This document shows, one piece after another, positions 47,453-58,454 of a stretch of DNA of 64,000 nt. How positions within the stretch are numbered: position 1 is the first letter of the stretch; each line of letters starts with the position of its first letter. The stretch comes from Citrus sinensis (taxonomy: Eukaryota; Streptophyta; Magnoliopsida; Sapindales; Rutaceae). Below the pieces are notes generated by a model that was not told where the DNA came from, did not search any database, and worked only from the letters and a program-made list of their open reading frames with translations. The DNA lies in assembly GCF_022201045.2 (NCBI RefSeq), contig NC_068556.1:310001-374000 (forward strand), written 5' to 3'. The position numbers and the translations under genes were made by a program.

Positions 47453-47754
47453 CTACTTGCTGATAACAACTAAGCTTGTGCCTTGTGTTCTCCATTCCTT
47501 GAATTTTCCAATACTTGTATTTTTTTTTTACTCAGTTTGTAAGCTAGTGCCTTGTGTTTTTCTTGTAACCTTAGTTTTGTCTGTCATTGTAAATTGTAAC
47601 TAAGCAGTATCAGAACCATAATTAGCAATGTCTTTGAAAATGGGAAAAGCATTAACAAGGCGACTTTTGCTGCTGCGGCATCAAAGCTCTCAAAAGCCAG
47701 GATCCAGGGTCCTTGAATTAATTTCCCGATTTCTCCAATCGTCTTGTCCTCAGA
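47453..47754. other. Kinase A 3' region and kinase B upstream region (unit 1)
   Basis: About 300 bp matching 58,455-58,860 of unit 2, except that unit 2 has about 115 extra bases after CCAGGATCCAGG. A short frame from 47,628 (MSLKMGKALTRRLLLL) could be a leader exon, but it is not preserved in unit 2, so I do not call it. Confidence 0.45.
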
Positions 47755-48060
47755 ATGCCAGCAATCCTTCCTCAAATTTGGAACACGGGGTCACCATCAC
47801 AAACTGGCGGGCGCTCTTGGTAACCTCTTACACTTGTTAGAGAAAAGGAGAGCCTAATTTCGCAGCTGATTTAATTTGACATAATTTGCAGTTACAATTC
47901 TGGTACTGGCCATCTTACCAATAATAGGCGCTGTAGCTTACTGTTTGGCAAAACTAGTAAGTGCAATAAATGTGAACCTACAGTTCCTGAAGCATCCTCG
48001 AAAACCGTCCAAGATTTGAAGGATGATGAGCAGACAATGGAGAAATTCCTGCGAGATATT
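47755..48060 (+). pseudogene. Truncated 5' fragment of kinase B
   Basis: Exon 1 (ATG at 47,755, donor after 47,819) and the start of exon 2 (from 47,892) match 58,871-59,183, including the membrane-span codons TILVLAIL. It stops after GCGAGATATT, where REI1-like upstream DNA begins. One extra G in ACACGGGGTCACC, against ACACGGGTCACC in unit 2, also throws exon 1 out of frame with exon 2. The whole kinase domain is absent, so it cannot make a functional protein. Confidence 0.88.
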
Positions 48061-49249
48061 CCTCTTTTCACTAGCGATGAGTTTTATTTATAAAAATAAA
48101 AGTTGTGCGTCGTAAAATCGAATCGCCAAGGAGAGGAAAGAACACAACATGCCGGGGCTGACCTGCAATGCATGTAACAGAGAATTCAATGACGACGCCG
48201 AGAAGAAGCTTCACTACAAGTCCGATTGGTATCGCTACAATCTCAAACGCAAGGTCTCTTTCTCTCTCTTTAACTTTTAATTTTCAGTTTCCTTCTCTTT
48301 AAAATTTTATGAGATTAAGCGCTTCTGCTTGGCGGCGGTACTTTGTTGAAGAAGTATGCATCTTACAAGAATTGCTTGTCCAAAAAGTGCTTCTGTAAAT
48401 TGAATGTTTTATAGCCAAAATAGGCAAATATAAATTTGTGTTCCGCCATCTGGTACAGCATTAGGCACATAATTGCATACCTAGATTCGTATAGAAGATA
48501 GTAAAATATATGAAAGGCAACTACATTAGCAATATGCGAATGCTAGAACTTTTTATTTTTATTTTTATTTCTAATTTAATGCCGCCCATTTTTTTTTTTC
48601 GAAAGTTATGATGTTTGAGCTACTCTAGCTTAGAAATTGCCAAAAAAAAAAAAAAAAAAAAACTTTTTTCAATGCCAAAGGCTTTCTCCAAGTTTTTGTG
48701 TGGTTTGTTTGTAATTGGAGTAGAGTCTTTTGGGGATTAATAAACATATTTTTCCTGTACCAAGACAACATTAAATTTTGGGCCTTTAGAAGAGCAGATT
48801 GTTGAGGTTTTTTGTTTTTTTGCCCGAATTTTTCTAGAATACCATTATTTTGTTTAATAATTTTCACTCTTTCCTACTGTAACATAACCTTAACATACTT
48901 ATCGATTTAGGTAATTGTAAGTTCTTATTAAGAAGCTGAAATTGACAGCCAAAACAATAATAAAGTAACCTTAAGAAACTTTTTTGCAGACAGTTTACTT
49001 GCTAGACCAAATGGTCGTTATTGTTTAATCACTCCATTAGGTACCCTGCATTAAATTTGTTTTAATTTTTATGATGGTTTGGAGCTCTTCAAGAAAATGA
49101 ATTTTTAGTTGATGCGCTTGAATAATGTGGAAAAATATCTTTTTTCTGCTCTTCCCTATAAAACAGGTGGCTGGGGTTCCTGGAGTGACAAAAGCTCTAT
49201 TTCTGGCTCGACAAGCGGCACTTGCTCAAGAGAAAAATAAGAAGCCCCA

Positions 49250-49762
49250 ATGACATACAATTGTGGTCTTTGTGGAAAAGGGTATAGAAGCTCTAAGGCT
49301 CTTGCTCAGCATCTCAACTCACGAAGCCAAATTATGTGGGCTACTCAAGGAACGAGTAATGAAAAGAAGGAGACGGTAACAATTAAGCCAATTCCGCTTC
49401 GTGATGCAAATAATCTTGCTGTTGTTGGAGGAAGACCTTCTCTAGACGTATGGCAGATCCTTACTACTCAATTTGGGGCAAGATCTAGATCCAGAGTTTT
49501 GCACTTGAGAACTCAGATTCAAACCACAAGGAAGGGATCGATGACAGTTCATGAATACTATACAAAGATGAAAACCCCTCTAGATGCATTAAGAGCAGCT
49601 GGTAACAACATGGGCGATGAAGATTTTATACTTTGCTTGCTTGTTGGCCTAGGATCTGAGTATGATTCGATTGTCACTACAATCAATGCTCAATCTGAAA
49701 GCACAATGCTCTCTTATGTGTATGGAATGCTATTGAGTCATGAAAATAGGATTGAGTATTAA
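49250..49762 (+). CDS. Chimeric frame: REI1-like zinc finger fused to Copia Gag
   Basis: An ATG that is internal in the REI1-like gene opens a 170-residue frame. The first 55 residues are the second C2H2 finger region (MTYNCGLCGKGYRSSKAL) and KPIPLRDANN. The remaining 115 are Copia Gag UBN2 sequence (LAVVGGRPSLDVWQIL to LLSHENRIEY). The join at about 49,413 keeps the frame. It is most likely an accident of the deletion in a pseudogene, with no evidence of expression. Confidence 0.5.
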   Translation: MTYNCGLCGKGYRSSKALAQHLNSRSQIMWATQGTSNEKKETVTIKPIPLRDANNLAVVGGRPSLDVWQILTTQFGARSRSRVLHLRTQIQTTRKGSMTVHEYYTKMKTPLDALRAAGNNMGDEDFILCLLVGLGSEYDSIVTTINAQSESTMLSYVYGMLLSHENRIEY

Positions 49763-50640
49763 CACTATGTTAGTCACATGGATTATCAAGCTAATCTAGC
49801 TTATCACAGAGGAAATCAAAGAAGGAACTGGCAAGCAAATTTCAACTTCAATAGAAATAACAACAATTATGGTGGAAGACAGCGTGGAAACTTAAATGGA
49901 AAATAGTTTGGTGGAGGCAATTTTAATCAAAGCTCGAATGCATCTGATAAGATCAAAGGCAAAAGTCAGATTGATGAAGAAGAACCTAAGGGACCTTGCC
50001 AAATCTGTTATAGGAAGAATCACACTGCTGCTCACTGCTGGTACAGGTTCAAAAAGAATTAAATACCTAATCAAATGCCAAATTAGAGAAGTGTTTATGT
50101 AGTTGAAAATGGAGGGAACAGAGATGGTGTCTGGTATCTTGATGGTGGAGTAACAAATCACATTTCTAATGACTTCAATAATCTCAACACCAGCCAGAAT
50201 ACAAAGGAAATGATCAACTTGTTATAGGTAATGGAGCTAAACTCAAAATAGTTTTTATTAGTCATTCATTGCTCAGTACACTTGAACCACACACCTTATC
50301 TCATATTAAACTCAATCACATACTTTATGTTCCAGAAATAACCAAGAATTTGATTAGTGTCTCAAAGCTTTTACATGATAATGATATCTATATTGAATTC
50401 AATGAATCATTTCGTGCTGTTAAGGACAAGAGAAGAGGGAGTGTTCTTATAAGAGGAATGGCTAAAGATTGATTGTACAAACTGTTGAGTTTGCCTCTTA
50501 AATCCAGTCAAGTCAAGTCTGTTCTATCACCATCTACTACCAATCCCAGTCTCTTCTTAGTAAATAAAGCTCACAAACCAGAGTTTGTGCTATCAATAAA
50601 TTGTAGTGAAAAATGTACAAGTAGCAAAGTGCTTGATCTG

Positions 50641-51529
50641 TGGCACTTGAGGTTAGGTCATCCTAATGTCATTGCTCTTAGAAAAAAATTTGTCAGCTTA
50701 TAACATTTCTCTTAGAAATAAAATGTCTGATTTGTCTTTTTGCAAAGCATGTCAGTATGGGAAACAACATATATTATCATTTAAAAGCAGTGAAACAAAG
50801 ACAACAAGTGCTTTGGAAATCATACATAGTGACCTCTGGGGTGCTGCTCCCACAATTTCAAATCAAGGGTTTAGATATTACATAGCTTTCATTGATGATA
50901 AAATAAGTTACACTTGGATTTATGGATTAACACACAAATCTCAAGCACTCACAACATTCATTACTTTTAAGAACCAGATTGAGAAAAGTTTAGACCTGAA
51001 GATTAAAGCCTTACAGCATGACATGGGAGGTGAATACAAAGCATTCGAAACTTATCTCAAACATGAAGGGATATCTTTAAGATATTCTTGTCAATACACT
51101 CACCACCAAAATAGAAAGGCTGAAAGAAAGCATATACACCTTATAGAAACTGGTCTAACCCTTATTTCTCAAGCAAACTTACCTCTAAAATTTTGGTGGG
51201 AAGCCTTCTCAAATGCCACATACCTCATAAATAGAACCAGTACTCATATTCTAAATGACAAGATATCATTTGAAGTTCTTTACTCAAAGAAACCAAATTA
51301 CTCCATTATAAAAATCTTTGGCTGTGAGTGCTATCTTTTTTTAAGACCTTACAAAAATCATAAGTTTAGTTTCCATACTTCCAAATGTGTAAACTTGGGT
51401 TTCAATCATACACATAAAGGTTACATGTGCCTAAATTCAAATGGAAGAATATATATTGCAGCACATGTAAATTTCAATGAAAGCTTTTTTCTTTTCCAAA
51501 CAAATCCAGAATTCATAAACTCCAAATAG
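50641..51529 (+). pseudogene. Copia integrase region, degenerate
   Basis: Shows the HLRLGHP and FCKACQYGKQ zinc-binding part, then IIHSDLWG, a second acidic position in QHDMGGEYK (usually SDGGGEF/Y), and the KAERKH region with the third catalytic Glu. A TAA near 50,701 separates the zinc-binding part from the core. It belongs to the truncated element and is non-functional. Confidence 0.8.
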
Positions 51530-51929
51530 AAACAATCAACTAAGTCTACAAACACTTTCAGTAAATTCATCACAGTGTCTTTTCCTTCTGAGAGTCAGAG
51601 GCAACAACAACTAGTGCAAATTCATCTAATAATCCAATCCTAGAAATTACTCATTCTAATGATAAGAGTTCTGATAACAACAATGATTTTACTTGTCCAG
51701 TGCTCAACAATGCTTCAAATGCACAATCTAAAACTTAAAACCCTTCAAATTGTTTTATCACACCTGGAAAGAATAACCTTCAAACTCAAAATCCAGAGAT
51801 ATCTCAATCCACTCCTCAACTCAAACCCTCACATCCTATGATAACCAGAGTTAAAGTTGGAATCTTTAAACTTAAAGCCTACAATACAAAAAAAGCCCTA
51901 TCACTAGACATACCCTAAGTGTTACTGAA

Positions 51930-52797
51930 GCTTTAAATGATCAAGACTGGAAACTAGCCATGCGAGATGAATTCAATGCTTTAATGAAAAATCAGACTTG
52001 GTGTTTAGTTTCCCCATAACAAAATATGAAGCTTGTAGGAAACAAGTGGATTTTTAGAGTTAAGCAAAACTCTGATGGATCAATAAGTAGATATAAAGCC
52101 AAATTGGTAGCAAATGGCTTCTTGCAAACAGAAGGGGTAGATTATCATGAAACATTCAATCCTGTAGTTAAGGCTGTAACAATAAAGATTGAATCTTGCT
52201 GCTGTAAATAACTGGAAGCTAAGACAAGTTAACATCAATAATGTTTTTCTTAATAGAGACTGACTGAAACAGTATATATGCCTCAGCCAGAAGAGTTTGT
52301 GAATCTAGATTACCCAAAGCACATTTGTAAATTGAAGAAAGCTCTCTATAGCTTAAAACAAACACCTAGAGCTTGGTTTGACAAACTTAAAGCAATTCTA
52401 AAATCATGGAACTTCTGTCGAGCAAAATCAGACACATCATTATTTTTCAAACATAATGGAAATGATATGGTTATTCTGTTGATCTATGTTGATGATATCA
52501 TAGTCACTGGGAGTAATAATGTTGAGATTGAATAGATCATTCAAGGCTTAGGTAATACCTTTGCTCTTAAGGATTTGGGACAACTAAATTTCTTTCTTGG
52601 TATTGAAGTTACAAGAAATGAAAACACTCTAGTACTGTCTCAGACCAAATATCTAAAGGAATTACTTGCCAAATTTGATTTAAAGAACTCCAATGGAGCA
52701 GATACTCCACTTGCAACAACTAAGAAGTTGAGTAAATATATGGGGGTCAAATGCTCTAATCCAACTCAATGTATGAGAGCTATTAGAGGACTTTAGT
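51930..52797 (+). pseudogene. Copia reverse transcriptase region, degenerate
   Basis: Contains MKLVGNKWIFRVKQNSDGSI, the KAKLVANGFLQTEGVDY block, KKALYSLKQTPRAWFDKL and the catalytic YVDDIIVTG, then GQLNFFLGIEV. Stops and shifts between blocks (for example near 52,018, 52,208 and 52,533) break the frame. Confidence 0.85.
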
Positions 52798-52929
52798 ATG
52801 TTGTGCTTACTAGACCAGAGATTGCATATGCAGTAAATAAATTGAGCCAGTTTATGGTAAATCATCTGCAGCCACATTAGATAGCCTGCAAACGATTGAG
52901 CCAGTTTATGGCAAATCCTCTGCAGCCAC

Positions 52930-53430
52930 ATTGGATAGCTTGCAAACGAGTACTAAGGTATCTGAAAGAAACAGTTGACTATGGTTTAAGTTTCAAGAAG
53001 TCAGATTCTCTTGACTTGGTAGTTTATTCAGATGTTAATTGAGGAAGTGATCCTAATGACAGAAGATCTACCAGTGGTTACTGTGTATACTTAAGTAATA
53101 ATTTGGTAAGCTAAAGTTCAAAAAAACAGAGTCTGAATATAGAGCTATGGCATTGGCTTCTGCAGAGATAACATGGATTTGCTCAATCATCAAGGAAATA
53201 AATGTAAAACTCAGTTGCACTCTATTACTATTAAGTGACAGTACCAGTGCAGCTGCAATTGCCACAAATCCAATTTTTCACTCCAAAACAAAACACATAG
53301 AAATCGACATTCATTTTGTCAGAGACAAAGTCAAAAAGAAAGAAGCAGAAATTGCCTTTGTTTCAAGCAATGATCAAATTGCTGATGTATTAACCAAATC
53401 ACTTACTTATCTGAAGTTCAGCTTCTTCAG
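52930..53430 (+). pseudogene. Copia RNase H region, degenerate
   Basis: Shows RVLRYLKETVDYGLSF, then RRSTSGYCVYLSNN, the ALASAEITWI block, and SKTKHIEIDIHFVRDKV followed by IADVLTKSLT, the standard Copia C-terminus. Stops near 53,041 and 53,115 interrupt it. An imperfect 54-bp duplication (LSQFMVNHLQPH / LSQFMANPLQPH) lies at about 52,841-52,935. Confidence 0.8.
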
Positions 53431-53475
53431 AAACAAACTTAAAGTCTCTTCCAGAGACTTAAGTTTGAGAAAGGA

Positions 53476-53865
53476 TGTTGAAATAATGAATAAAGCTGAA
53501 TTTGGATCAAGTCATGTGGGAGTACCAGCGGGAACATACTTGCTGACCAAGGAAGCTGCTTACACGAGTGGTGAGATAAAGATCACACGTACAAAGCCAA
53601 AAGATTCCAGATGGCAAAACAGTTTTACAGAGATTCCTCAATTGTTGTATGATGTAATGAGTTAGTCATTAATGAACGGCTGTGATCAAAAAGTCCATAA
53701 CAATACATTCTTTGAGTTTGTAAAATGAAATGAACGAGCTGCAGGATGCTGAGCTAATCAGCTATAAATACCAACTGGATGTATCTCAAATCTTATTGAA
53801 TAAAACAGTTACAAAGCTTCTCTCTACTCTCTCTCTATGTGATCTTCAAATTCTTTCAATTAACA
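53476..53865 (+). repeat. 3' LTR of truncated Copia element
   Basis: Starts TGTTGAAATAATG after a purine-rich tract (TTTGAGAAAGGA) and ends CAATTAACA, giving the short inverted ends TGTT...AACA. Within it, CTATAAATA (53,761-53,769) is TATA-like, and AATAAA (53,799-53,804) is a poly(A) signal at a sensible spacing. There is no matching 5' LTR in the window. Confidence 0.8.
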
Positions 53866-54679
53866 GCCTGGAAGCAGTTAGGAAGCATATGGAAGCAAAA
53901 CGTCATTGAAAAATACATTTCGGCGATGCTGACGAGGAGGAGGAGGCCGAGTTAGAAGAGTTCTATGACTATAGCAGCAGGTCATTGTCTTCAAAGTTCA
54001 TCTTTTTTTTGTTTCTTATTTCCTAATTTGATTTATTTACTTTTCAACAAAATAATAAAATTCACTTTGTTCTGACAATTACATGGATGAGGATGGGAAA
54101 CAACTGATCTAATCCAATGACATGGCCAACAATGTAGAGCTTGGTGGTGGGTCTGAGCTTATCATAACTAGGAGAACAGATAAAGGAACATCGACTAAAA
54201 TCTTCGGCTCCCGTGAATATCAGCGGTATTATCGCCAGAAACCCCACCCGTCACCCGCAAATAATGTGGCCATTGCAGTTGCGTTGGCCTCAAGTTGTGT
54301 TTTTAATCTTTCTCAACTTGCGCAACCTGGGAATCCCCTCCTCTGAACATGGCATCCTGTATTTTCAGGTACAAGAGCATGGGATTCGGTGATTAGCAAC
54401 CGTGCAAACAAGAGAGCACATGGTGAGGATGAAGGTAATCAATGAGATGAATAGAACGAGAGTGGAGGCAATGCGCACAAGGGTCGGCATGAAGAATAAT
54501 ATCATCCGAAACCTCCCCAGGAATGTCCCATATTAGTCCTAGACTTTGATTTCTTGTTGAATCAGCAGTTTAAGTAAACCTTTAAATTAAAAAAAAAAAA
54601 AAAAAACTCAGATATGGTATGGTTTTCGGTGTAAGCTCTTATTATTATTTTTATTATGGGCAAAATTAATTTGCAACCA

Positions 54680-55558
54680 GGGTTTGGTATTCTTTTTTGT
54701 CTTTTTTAAGGTCAACTATAATGGAGTCCTATAATTTGTTATAAAAACAAAAAAATTAAAAACATTTAAATTTTCACATATTAGTCCCACACCCACAAAT
54801 TTTCAGTTGCATTAATGTTTCTAGAAGCCACGATTTTCAGGACAAAAACTCAATTAAATTTATTTAAGTGTGCAATTAAATTTACTCCTTTTATTTTAGA
54901 ACAAACTCAACTAAAAATATTAAATTTACTCCTTTTATTTTCATAAACTAACACTTTATTATTTTTAGTAAATTAAAATATTTTTACTACATAATTAAAT
55001 AATTTAGTATGCTAATTAAATATTATGTTATAAAAATAATAATAAAACATTACCTACATAGAATATCAAATTAAATTTATTTTCGTATTTTGTGTATTCC
55101 ATCTACTTGACACATAAAATCTCTTGTTTTAAAAAAAAAAAAGATATAGGGTTTGAACTGCTCATATGGGTGAAAGGAAATTGGTTGCCGTGTTAAATTA
55201 AAAAAAATCATATTTATATTTATCATCAATTATGGTTAGTAAATAATTTACATACTTTAACTATGTAATAAATTAGTTAATATATTAATTAATAAGTAAA
55301 TTTATTAATTTAAATAGATATTAATAAATTTAAGAATAAGTCATTTAATTGAAAACATAGTTCAATAGAGTAAAAAAAAAATCAATATATTGTGGACTTA
55401 TATGTCATAATTATAAAACTTTTGATTTTTCTTATTTTGCATGAACAACAAGGGTTTTTAATGTTAATGGCCCAATAATCACATCTGACCATTATACAAC
55501 TTTCACATTAAATGTAAAGGTGGATTTAAAAAAGACAAAAGAATGGAATACCAAACCC
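54680..55558. mobile_element. Unit-2-specific DNA element with inverted ends, about 880 bp
   Basis: Left end GGGTTTGGTATTCTTTTTTG and right end (reverse complement) GGGTTTGGTATTCCATTCTT are imperfect inverted repeats of about 30 bp with GTCTTTTTTAA inside. The equivalent place in unit 1 (about 41,680-41,705) lacks it, although the immediate flanks are also diverged. The interior is AT-rich with no transposase frame. No convincing target-site duplication was found, so the superfamily is open. Confidence 0.65.
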
Positions 55559-56835
55559 CATGAGTATAGTAGCTGGACCCTTTTATTAGTAAAACATTGA
55601 CATGCTCCAGTTGTTTCATGAAAGAATTTTCAGTTTGTTTTTTTTGGCCATCCTCCATTGGTCCTTTCTCTTCACTTGTTAGAATGATTCATTACGATCG
55701 AGACTTTCGTAGACCCCTCTACTTCTCAATTGCCTATTAGTTGCTTATTTCCCCTTCTTCGCTGGCACTCAATGTTCCTAATTTGTTTTGCAACCAAAAA
55801 GACGAAATAAATTGGACGCGTACATCTTCTGCGTGTTGACTTCGAATGATCCATAACAAAAGATCACCAAGAGGTCTATTAATGGCTCAATAATTTCTCG
55901 AATGACATCAATTTTCCACCATATGTCATTCTCAATGAAGCTTCTTGGTTATTCATTTCCTCCCTGCCCTTCACTGAAACTTCATATGCATTATTTCAAA
56001 CAACTTTAGCGGGACATACTAATAATCAGGTTGTGAAGAACTGAAGAACAAGACTTTGGGTAGGAGAAAAAACGCAATCAAAGTTTAAGTAATGAAATGT
56101 TATTGTGACGCATAATTCATGAAATTAATTGGTTGTTAAATTTATATTATCTACGTGTAGGGGACTGAAAATTTATTGTTTTAAATTTCGAATGTTGGAT
56201 TATATAGAATATAAAACTTAATACCCATACCATAATTATATAAATTTAAACGCTACTTGTGTATCATAATAGATTTCACAGTAAACTTGATTTAAGATAA
56301 CTTTAATACAGTTGCACCGTAACCGGACCCCATCTTTTATTATAAATATCAATAAACTTGTTATCGAAATAATCATATGGCTAAGTCTTAAATATGCAAG
56401 TTGAGTGTTGACTCTGGTAAAATTAATGAAGATGACTTGATGTATACGGGTATCATTAGAATTTTCTCCAGTTTCCGCTGTATGTAACTCTCAAAGAGGT
56501 TTCCTAAATGGTTATTTCAAATGTCCTTTCATCCTCCGTTGAACCATCATATCCATCTCGCTTATTCTCATCTCTGGCCAACTTTCCTCCACCAATTAAC
56601 AAACTGTCTGTACAGTATTTCGTGCAACTTTTAGAGTTGTGAAGAGGAAGAACCCGATCTACAAGTTTTTGGATAGACGCGAAGCAAAAAGCCAATCAAA
56701 GTTAGTATTATTTCAAATACAGTTTTCTTTTTCATTTTTTTTTTACTAAACTCCTCTTTTAGCTTTCATAAAGCTGCTAGACCTGACCTCAGCTGCCACT
56801 AGTCTTTGCTTTTGAATGTTCTTGCATCTTACAGA
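55559..56835. other. Unit 2 intergenic DNA upstream of kinase A copy
   Basis: Matches unit 1 DNA (41,706-41,831, then 43,066-45,543 without the hAT-like element and the SINE). It contains the empty sites of both elements. No gene of its own apart from the possible kinase leader exon near 56,640. Confidence 0.6.
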
Positions 56836-58454
56836 ATGTCATCAGGTGGGCAACCAATCTGTAAGTCATTAAAGATGCGCGCCCCCCCCCCCCCCCGAAC
56901 AAAAAAAAAAAGATCCGCAGACACAGGGCTGTGATTAGTGGTATTTATTCACACATGATAGCAAAAGCACGTATTTATCAACACAGGATCGACAATTCAA
57001 CACAATATATTGATGAATGGTGTAATAATCGAATTTTGATGTTGTACTGATCTAAGCTGTGCTAAGCATTTAAAGTTATTACACCGTGTGTACGATAATA
57101 TGCTTAGCTTAACATTAAATGCTGTGCTAAGCAATTAAATTTATTCAATAACCATCAATGACAGTTCCTATATTATTTCACTAATCTGAAACGTTTTTAT
57201 TAACTTGCAGCCAAAGTAACCGTGTGGGTAATGCTTGGACTTTTGCTAATTGCAGTAGGAATTCATATCATCCGATATATTTTAGTAAAGCAAAATCCTG
57301 CGGAAACAGAAACCCGGAATGCTGCATCTGCTGCTAAGCCTGAAGAGGACGTGGGTGAAGTAATATGGGAAGTTGGTCAAACGATGGAGAGATTCCTTCA
57401 AGAAATCGGAAGGGAGAAGCCGGTCAGGTTTACTTCTCTCCAGCTCAATAATTTTACAAGCAATTATTCAACTCGGTTAGGATTTGGAGGTTTCGGACAA
57501 GTCTATAAAGGATAATTTCCTAATGGTGTGAAAATTGCAGTGAAGGTCCTTAATAAGAACCTAGGCAAAATTGCTGAAGAGCAATTCATGGCTGAAGTGG
57601 GAACTATTGGAAGAACTTATCATATAAATTTGGTTAGGCTTCATGGTTTTTGCCACGACCAACACATGACTGCACTTGTTTATGAGTACATGGAAAATGG
57701 TTCACTTGATGGGTATCTGTTTGGCAAGAAACGGGCACTAGAATGGGAGAAGTTGCACGAAATCGCTATAGGGACAGCGAAGGGTTTAGTTTACTTGCAC
57801 GAAGAATGCCAACAGAGAATCATTCATTACGACATAAAGCCCGAAAATGTTCTCTTAGATGCAAACTTCTCTCCTAAGGTAGCAGATTTCGGGCTTGCAA
57901 AGCTTTGTGATAGGAACAGGAGCCATGTTACAATTAGTGGATATAAGGGCACTCCTGGCTACTCTGCACCAGAATTTTTATCAGGGAATTACCCAATTAC
58001 ACATAAATGTGATGTTTATAGCTTTGGAATGGTGTCATTTGAGATTGTTGGAAGAAGAAGAAATGCAATTGTTGGAGCCTCCGAGAGCCTTGATTGGTTT
58101 CCAAAATACGTGTGGGAAGAATATGAGAAAAGTGAATTGGGTGCAATGATACTGGCATGTGGGATTGAAGAGAAAGACAAAGAGAAAGCAAAACAATTGT
58201 GTATGGTGGCTTTGTGGTGTGTGCAAGACTCTCCTGCAGATAGGCCTCCAATGAGTGCCGTGGTCAAGATGCTGGAAGGAGTAGTGGAAGTTTTACCGCC
58301 ACCGAAACCATTTCGCTACTTGGACTTAAATAAGATGACGGGGTTGAGGTCACTTGAATCTAGTGATGGTTCAAATTCCTCTAATCAGTCTCGCTGGTAC
58401 AAGGAGACCACTCCAATAATGGCCAGGCATGAAATACAAATAGCTACTTGCTGA
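56836..58454 (+). pseudogene. LRK10L-type kinase A, second copy with premature stop
   Basis: Exons 56,836-56,860 and 57,211-58,454 are arranged as in the intact copy. Exon 1 is only MSSGGQPI. The membrane span (VWVMLGLLLIAVGIHII) is followed by the same juxtamembrane segment. At 57,513-57,515 the codon CAA (Gln in GQFPNG) has become TAA, right behind the glycine-rich loop GFGGFGQVYKG. After that the frame is open to the end, with the catalytic HYDIKPEN, DFGLAK and APEF intact, and has a small insertion (KDKE) relative to copy 1. As written the product would be a membrane stub without a kinase. The single clean lesion suggests recent loss. Confidence 0.9.

Larger units (their letters stand above)
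39090..48060 (+). repeat. Tandem segmental duplication, unit 1
   Basis: This segment holds REI1-like gene, kinase A and the 5' part of kinase B. It matches 48,061 onward in the same order and orientation, including introns, UTRs and intergenic DNA. Homology to unit 2 starts at TTCACTAGCGA (39,094 against 48,068). Its right end is cut inside kinase B after GCGAGATATT at 48,060. Confidence 0.93.
49414..53865 (+). mobile_element. 5'-truncated Ty1/Copia element inside REI1-like pseudogene
   Basis: Copia order is clear: Gag UBN2 region (49,414-49,762), a CCHC knuckle CQICYRKNHTAAHC (near 50,000), a protease-like LDGGVTNHI, integrase (HLRLGHPN to about 51,530), reverse transcriptase (about 51,930-52,800, with YVDDIIVTG), RNase H (about 52,930-53,430) and a 3' LTR. 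Several stops and frameshifts interrupt it, so it is inactive. There is no 5' LTR or Gag N-terminus, and the left edge abuts REI1-like exon 2. The right edge is the LTR end. I infer insertion of a full element in exon 3, followed by a deletion that removed its left end together with about 670 bp of host gene. Confidence 0.9.
48149..54535 (+). pseudogene. REI1-like pseudogene split by Copia element
   Basis: Exon 1 (48,149-48,253) is open and nearly identical to the intact copy. Exon 2 starts at about 49,168 but has lost 4 bases near AATAAGAAGCCCC, which leads to a TGA. It is then joined at about 49,413 to Copia sequence. Host sequence resumes in exon 3 at about 53,866, where TGC has become TGA (CGTCATTGAAAA). 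Exon 4 (from about 54,079) contains a TAA (CTGATCTAATCC). Exon 5 near 54,369 has a small insertion. The section matching 40,201-40,870 of the intact gene is missing. Multiple independent lesions show no selection after duplication. Confidence 0.93.

Noticed and set aside
47628..47840. Frame starting MSLKMGKALTRRLLLL as a kinase B leader exon
   Set aside because: It is not preserved in unit 2, where the sequence after CCAGGATCCAGG differs and other stops occur.
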